DNA of 34,210 bases, from the NCBI GenBank assembly GCA_012959665.1, contig DUCT01000147.1, positions 59,877 to 94,086 on the forward strand. The letters run 5' to 3'. Source of the DNA: Myxococcales bacterium. GTDB taxonomy: Bacteria > Myxococcota_A > UBA9160 > UBA4427. Under the pieces are notes generated by a model. It saw only the letters and a list, made by a program, of their open reading frames with translations. It did no database searches and was not told where the DNA came from. Each line of letters opens with the position of its first letter. Positions within the stretch are counted from its first letter, which is position 1. Shown here one piece after another: positions 31,692-34,210 of the stretch. Both the position numbers and the translations under genes were made by a program.

Positions 31692-31845
31692 ACAAGAGCG
31701 GTTTTACAAGAGCGCCTTTACAAGAGCGGTTTTACAAGAGCGCCTTTGCAGGAGCGCCTTTGCAGGAGCAGTTCTACAGGAGCGCCTTTGCACGAGCGCC
31801 TCTGCAGCAGTGCCTTTGCAGTAGTGCCTTTGCAAGAATGGCTTC
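31692..31845. repeat. Tandem array, 14-bp unit, 11 copies
   Basis: The unit ACAAGAGCGCCTTT (variant ACAAGAGCGGTTTT) runs for 154 bp in exact 14-bp register. The first four copies alternate GGTTTT and GCCTTT ends. Later copies change ACAAG to GCAGG and then decay to GCAGTAGTGCCTTT and GCAAGAATGGCTTC. It lies between the TetR and SDR genes. The AGCGC core resembles that of the 13-bp array at 1355. Confidence 0.93.
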
Positions 31846-31874
31846 CCAGGAGCGGGATGAAGAAGCACCGATAA

Positions 31875-31899
31875 GAACGACCATTTCGAACGAGCGTTC
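31875..31899. promoter_or_regulatory. Candidate TetR operator
   Basis: GAACG-AG-CGTTC (31888-31899) is a perfect 5-bp palindrome with a 2-bp centre, preceded at 31875 by another GAACGA half-site. This GAACG/CGTTC pattern is common for TetR-family operators. It lies in the TetR-SDR gap, about 165 bp from the SDR start and about 290 bp from the TetR start, so it could control both. Confidence 0.55.
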
Positions 31900-32062
31900 T
31901 AATGTACGTCAAAGCATGCCGAAACTGCAAGACGCTTCGCTCCTCTTCCCACGAACCCGCCGGGGATGCCCTCCTCTCGGTCTGAAAACGTGTCAGACTC
32001 GCCCCAGAGCCAACCCCGCCATCGGGGCTGGGGGGGGCTCCGGGCAGCGAGGAGGAACGGAC

Positions 32063-33028
32063 GTGGATAAATTCGAGGGAAAAATAGCTGTGGTCACCGG
32101 GGGCGGGTCCGGGATGGGGCGCGAGTTGTGCCTGCAACTCGCCACCGAGGGCTGCCATGTCGCGCTCTGCGATGTCTCTGCGGAGTCCCTGGAAGGGACC
32201 CGGGCTCTCTGCACTCGGGCCGCGCCAGCGGGAACCCGGATCAGCACCCACGAAGCCGATGTCTCCGACGAGGCCCAAGTCATCGGCTTCCGGGATGCAG
32301 TGGTCGACGTGCACGAAACCGATCATATCCATCTCGTGTTCAACAATGCGGGCATCGGGGCCGGAGGGAGTTTTCTCCTCGACGACCGGGAGGCGTGGGA
32401 GAAAACGTTCGCGGTCTGCTGGGACGGCGTTTACTACTGCTCCCGCGCGTTCGTCCCCCTCCTGGTGGCCAGCCCCGAGGGCCACCTAGTCAACACAAGC
32501 AGCGTCAATGGATTCTGGGCGTCCCTCGGACCCCAGTCCGCCCACAGCGCGTATAGCAGCGCGAAGTTCGCAGTGAAGGGATTCACCGAAGCGCTGATCA
32601 ACGACTTTCGAATCAATGCTCCCCATGTTGGGGTTTCCCTGGTCATGCCCGGACATATCGGCACCTCAATCGTGATCAACTCGGGCCGGATTCTTGGCCG
32701 CGAGCCCAAGGAACTGCCCGATGACCAACTGGCCGAAATTCGAGATCGCATGGAACAGGCGGGATTGGAACTCGAGGGGGCGACAAACGACGAGATTCGA
32801 AATGCCCTCCAGGCAAGGGCCGAGAGCTTTCGTGATGATGCCCCCATGACTGCGGCCGATGCAGCCACCGTCATCCTCGACGGAGTCCGCAACGGGAATT
32901 GGCGGATATTGGTGGGCCAGGACGCCGTCACCCTGGATCGGATGGTCCGAGAAAACCCCGACCAAGCCTACGAGATCGCGTTCATGGAGAAGTTTCTCGC
33001 ACAGTCAGGCTGGTCCATTGGCGGTTGA
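32063..33028 (+). CDS. Short-chain dehydrogenase/reductase
   Basis: The 321-residue classical SDR has the nucleotide-binding motif TGGGSGMG (12-19), NNAG (94-97), catalytic Ser in NTSSVNG (near 146) and the YxxxK pair Y164 and K168. An Asp after the second strand (CDVSAES, about 37) favours NAD(H). The C-terminal part (200-321) is longer than usual and helical, probably shaping the substrate pocket for a bulky alcohol or ketone such as a steroid or long-chain substrate. The GTG start at 32063 follows GAGGAGG by about 7 nt. It is divergent from TetR across the repeat region. Confidence 0.92.
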   Translation: MDKFEGKIAVVTGGGSGMGRELCLQLATEGCHVALCDVSAESLEGTRALCTRAAPAGTRISTHEADVSDEAQVIGFRDAVVDVHETDHIHLVFNNAGIGAGGSFLLDDREAWEKTFAVCWDGVYYCSRAFVPLLVASPEGHLVNTSSVNGFWASLGPQSAHSAYSSAKFAVKGFTEALINDFRINAPHVGVSLVMPGHIGTSIVINSGRILGREPKELPDDQLAEIRDRMEQAGLELEGATNDEIRNALQARAESFRDDAPMTAADAATVILDGVRNGNWRILVGQDAVTLDRMVRENPDQAYEIAFMEKFLAQSGWSIGG

Positions 33029-33079
33029 CTCTTCTTTCGGCTCCAGCCGCCCTGCCCGATTCCTCGGCCAAAGACCCCG

Positions 33080-34210
33080 CTAGCGACCGAAGACATTCAG
33101 CTTGATATCCCAATTGATTGGGACACGAAGGGTCAGGGAAACATCCGGAGCATCGTCGGTGACGCCAATGGCCACCAAGAAGTTGTAGCTCATGCTCGCG
33201 TTTTTCCGGCTCGTCACACCGATGCCCAAAGTACCAATTTGAAGGGGGACAGCATTCGGTGCGGTCACGCCATTCTGCTTGCTTTTCAGCACGATTGAGT
33301 GGTCATAGCTGAAATTCATGGAAAGCTTTTGATTCAGTGAGAGGCCCATTCCAAAGCTACCGCCAATCACATCCCCGGGATCGATTTCGCCGTAGGCCTC
33401 CTGGGTACCAGGCTGAACGGTGTGCACCGTCCGGGGAATGTTCCAGCTGTAGTGCAAGCTGCCGAAAATGACCCCCGGCTCGGTGGGATAGACAAACGAA
33501 AGGGTCGGACTGACCGAGAAAAACCCGCTTCCGGTGGGCACATCGGTCTCGATGTAATTTTCCTCCGCGCCATGACGCTTGACCTCGTAGGGACTCGTGC
33601 CCGTGGGCACCCGGACGCCGACTCCCGCCACGAATGTTGCCAGGGATTCCGTTCCCTGGTTGATCTGAGCTCGGATTCCAAAACGTAGGTCGCCGATGCC
33701 ATAGCCCGAAGCATCCAGCGTCGAGCTGCGATCCTCCACCGTGTTCTTGGCGGAGAGGGAAAAGCTGCTCCAACTCGAGACAAAGGATGCAGCGGCATCC
33801 AGTTCGATCCGGCCGTTGAAGCCGTATCGCACAGCCACCGTGCCCACTAGGCTCGTCTTGTTGTGGGTCGTCACGTCGATCAGCCCCAGGGTGAGCGCAG
33901 GAAGAATCGTGTAACCGGAAATCGCGACCCGATTGACCCCGGAGAAGGAATATCGAAAATCGGGTTCGATCATCAGACGACCGGCCGGGAGCAGCACCCC
34001 GCCCGAGCGAACCGGAATCGCCTCGGCGAGCTGGGCGCGTACCTCCTCGGCTTTCTCTTCCCGACTGTCGGGTCGCTGGGCTTGGCGGGTCGCCTCGGGC
34101 GGACGTCCAGCCGGAGCCGGGGCCCGACGGGCCTGGGCCGGCGGAACCGCAGCGGGTTGCGCAGCCGGGGTCGGGGCGGGGGTCGGGGTAGGGGTAGGGG
34201 TCGGGGCAGG
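33080..34210 (-). CDS. Outer-membrane beta-barrel protein, 5' end outside window
   Basis: The open frame continues to the window edge (376 codons visible), so the start and probably a signal peptide lie beyond it. The visible N-terminal part is Pro/Ala/Thr-rich (PTPTPTPTPAPTPAAQPAAV), then a charged stretch (about 40-75), then amphipathic strands from VLLPAGRLMIEPDFRYSF to the end, LTLRVPINWDIKLNVFGR. The terminal strand ends in Arg after Phe-Gly rather than in the usual final aromatic. Alternating hydrophobic residues and long Gly/Asn/Ser turns fit a 14-18 strand barrel, similar to transporter-like proteins of phenol-degradation clusters. Substrate unknown. Confidence 0.82.
   Translation of the reverse strand, partial: PAPTPTPTPTPAPTPAAQPAAVPPAQARRAPAPAGRPPEATRQAQRPDSREEKAEEVRAQLAEAIPVRSGGVLLPAGRLMIEPDFRYSFSGVNRVAISGYTILPALTLGLIDVTTHNKTSLVGTVAVRYGFNGRIELDAAASFVSSWSSFSLSAKNTVEDRSSTLDASGYGIGDLRFGIRAQINQGTESLATFVAGVGVRVPTGTSPYEVKRHGAEENYIETDVPTGSGFFSVSPTLSFVYPTEPGVIFGSLHYSWNIPRTVHTVQPGTQEAYGEIDPGDVIGGSFGMGLSLNQKLSMNFSYDHSIVLKSKQNGVTAPNAVPLQIGTLGIGVTSRKNASMSYNFLVAIGVTDDAPDVSLTLRVPINWDIKLNVFGR
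34167..34206 (+). other. Seven G4-runs (possible G-quadruplex) over the Pro/Thr-rich codons
   Basis: GGGG or longer runs occur at 34167, 34173, 34178, 34185, 34191, 34197 and 34203, separated by one or two bases. On the coding strand the same bases are a CCC-GAC/TAC/GCC-type repeat read as Pro-Thr/Pro-Ala. The pattern fits quadruplex formation on the template strand. Confidence 0.6.

Overview
The window is a GC-rich (roughly 60%) stretch of chromosome from a Gram-negative bacterium. Two RND-type exporters, a periplasmic adaptor, an outer-membrane beta-barrel, secreted or lipidated proteins and lipid-type catabolic enzymes all point to a diderm. A subtilase with tandem Cys-rich 'CDDG' repeats and a C-terminal anchor, a DUF3127 OB-fold protein and the mix of acyl-CoA dehydrogenases, TauD-type dioxygenases and SDRs look most like deltaproteobacterial-type lineages (Myxococcota or Binatota-like). 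That placement is an inference from gene style, not a measured phylogeny. No rRNA, tRNA, CRISPR array, insertion sequence or phage gene was recognised.

Layout. (1) 251-1862: zinc-independent ribosomal protein genes rpsN (S14) and rpmE2 (L31 type B), then rpmB (L28) on the other strand. They are separated by about 550 bp holding three different tandem-repeat arrays with 19-, 14- and 13-bp units. (2) 2075-4851: a DUF3127 OB-fold protein, then a divergent pair of acyl-CoA dehydrogenase genes that probably form a heteromeric enzyme. (3) 4888-9195, minus strand: a likely operon for a 2Fe-2S ferredoxin, the FAD, FeS and Mo subunits of a CO-dehydrogenase/xanthine-oxidase-family molybdenum hydroxylase, and a MoaD-like ubiquitin-fold protein with an almost ideal Shine-Dalgarno. 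(4) 9483-10731: a membrane protein like the N-terminal half of the urate dehydrogenase PuuD, convergent with a small c-type cytochrome. (5) 10885-12429: a DUF455 ferritin-like protein and a YkgJ-type Cys-cluster protein.

(6) 12430-13983: an AT-richer gap with two oppositely oriented intrinsic terminators and no gene, then a TauD-family protein that has lost its metal ligands. (7) 14082-15989, minus strand: a PaaX-family regulator followed by a membrane fatty-acid desaturase. The regulator has a near-consensus promoter, a probable leaderless GTG start and a flanking inverted repeat. (8) 16108-21344: the Cys-rich subtilase, an intact TauD-type dioxygenase and a sulfatase. (9) 21462-26376, plus strand: a Nudix hydrolase, an MMPL/RND-type transporter with a repeat-expanded linker, and gabD. 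(10) 26384-31583, minus strand: a TetR regulator, membrane-fusion protein and RND permease with both junctions overlapping by 4 bp (ATGA). (11) 31584-34210: an intergenic region with an 11-copy 14-bp repeat array, a G-rich block and a palindromic operator candidate, then a divergent SDR gene and a 5'-truncated outer-membrane protein.

The general picture is aerobic or redox catabolism of acyl-CoA, aromatic, purine or organosulfur compounds, plus envelope export. The least explained features are the short-period tandem arrays, each with its own unit sequence, in four intergenic regions and in at least one coding sequence; the degenerate TauD protein; the orphan terminator pair; and the split PuuD-like membrane protein/cytochrome pair.
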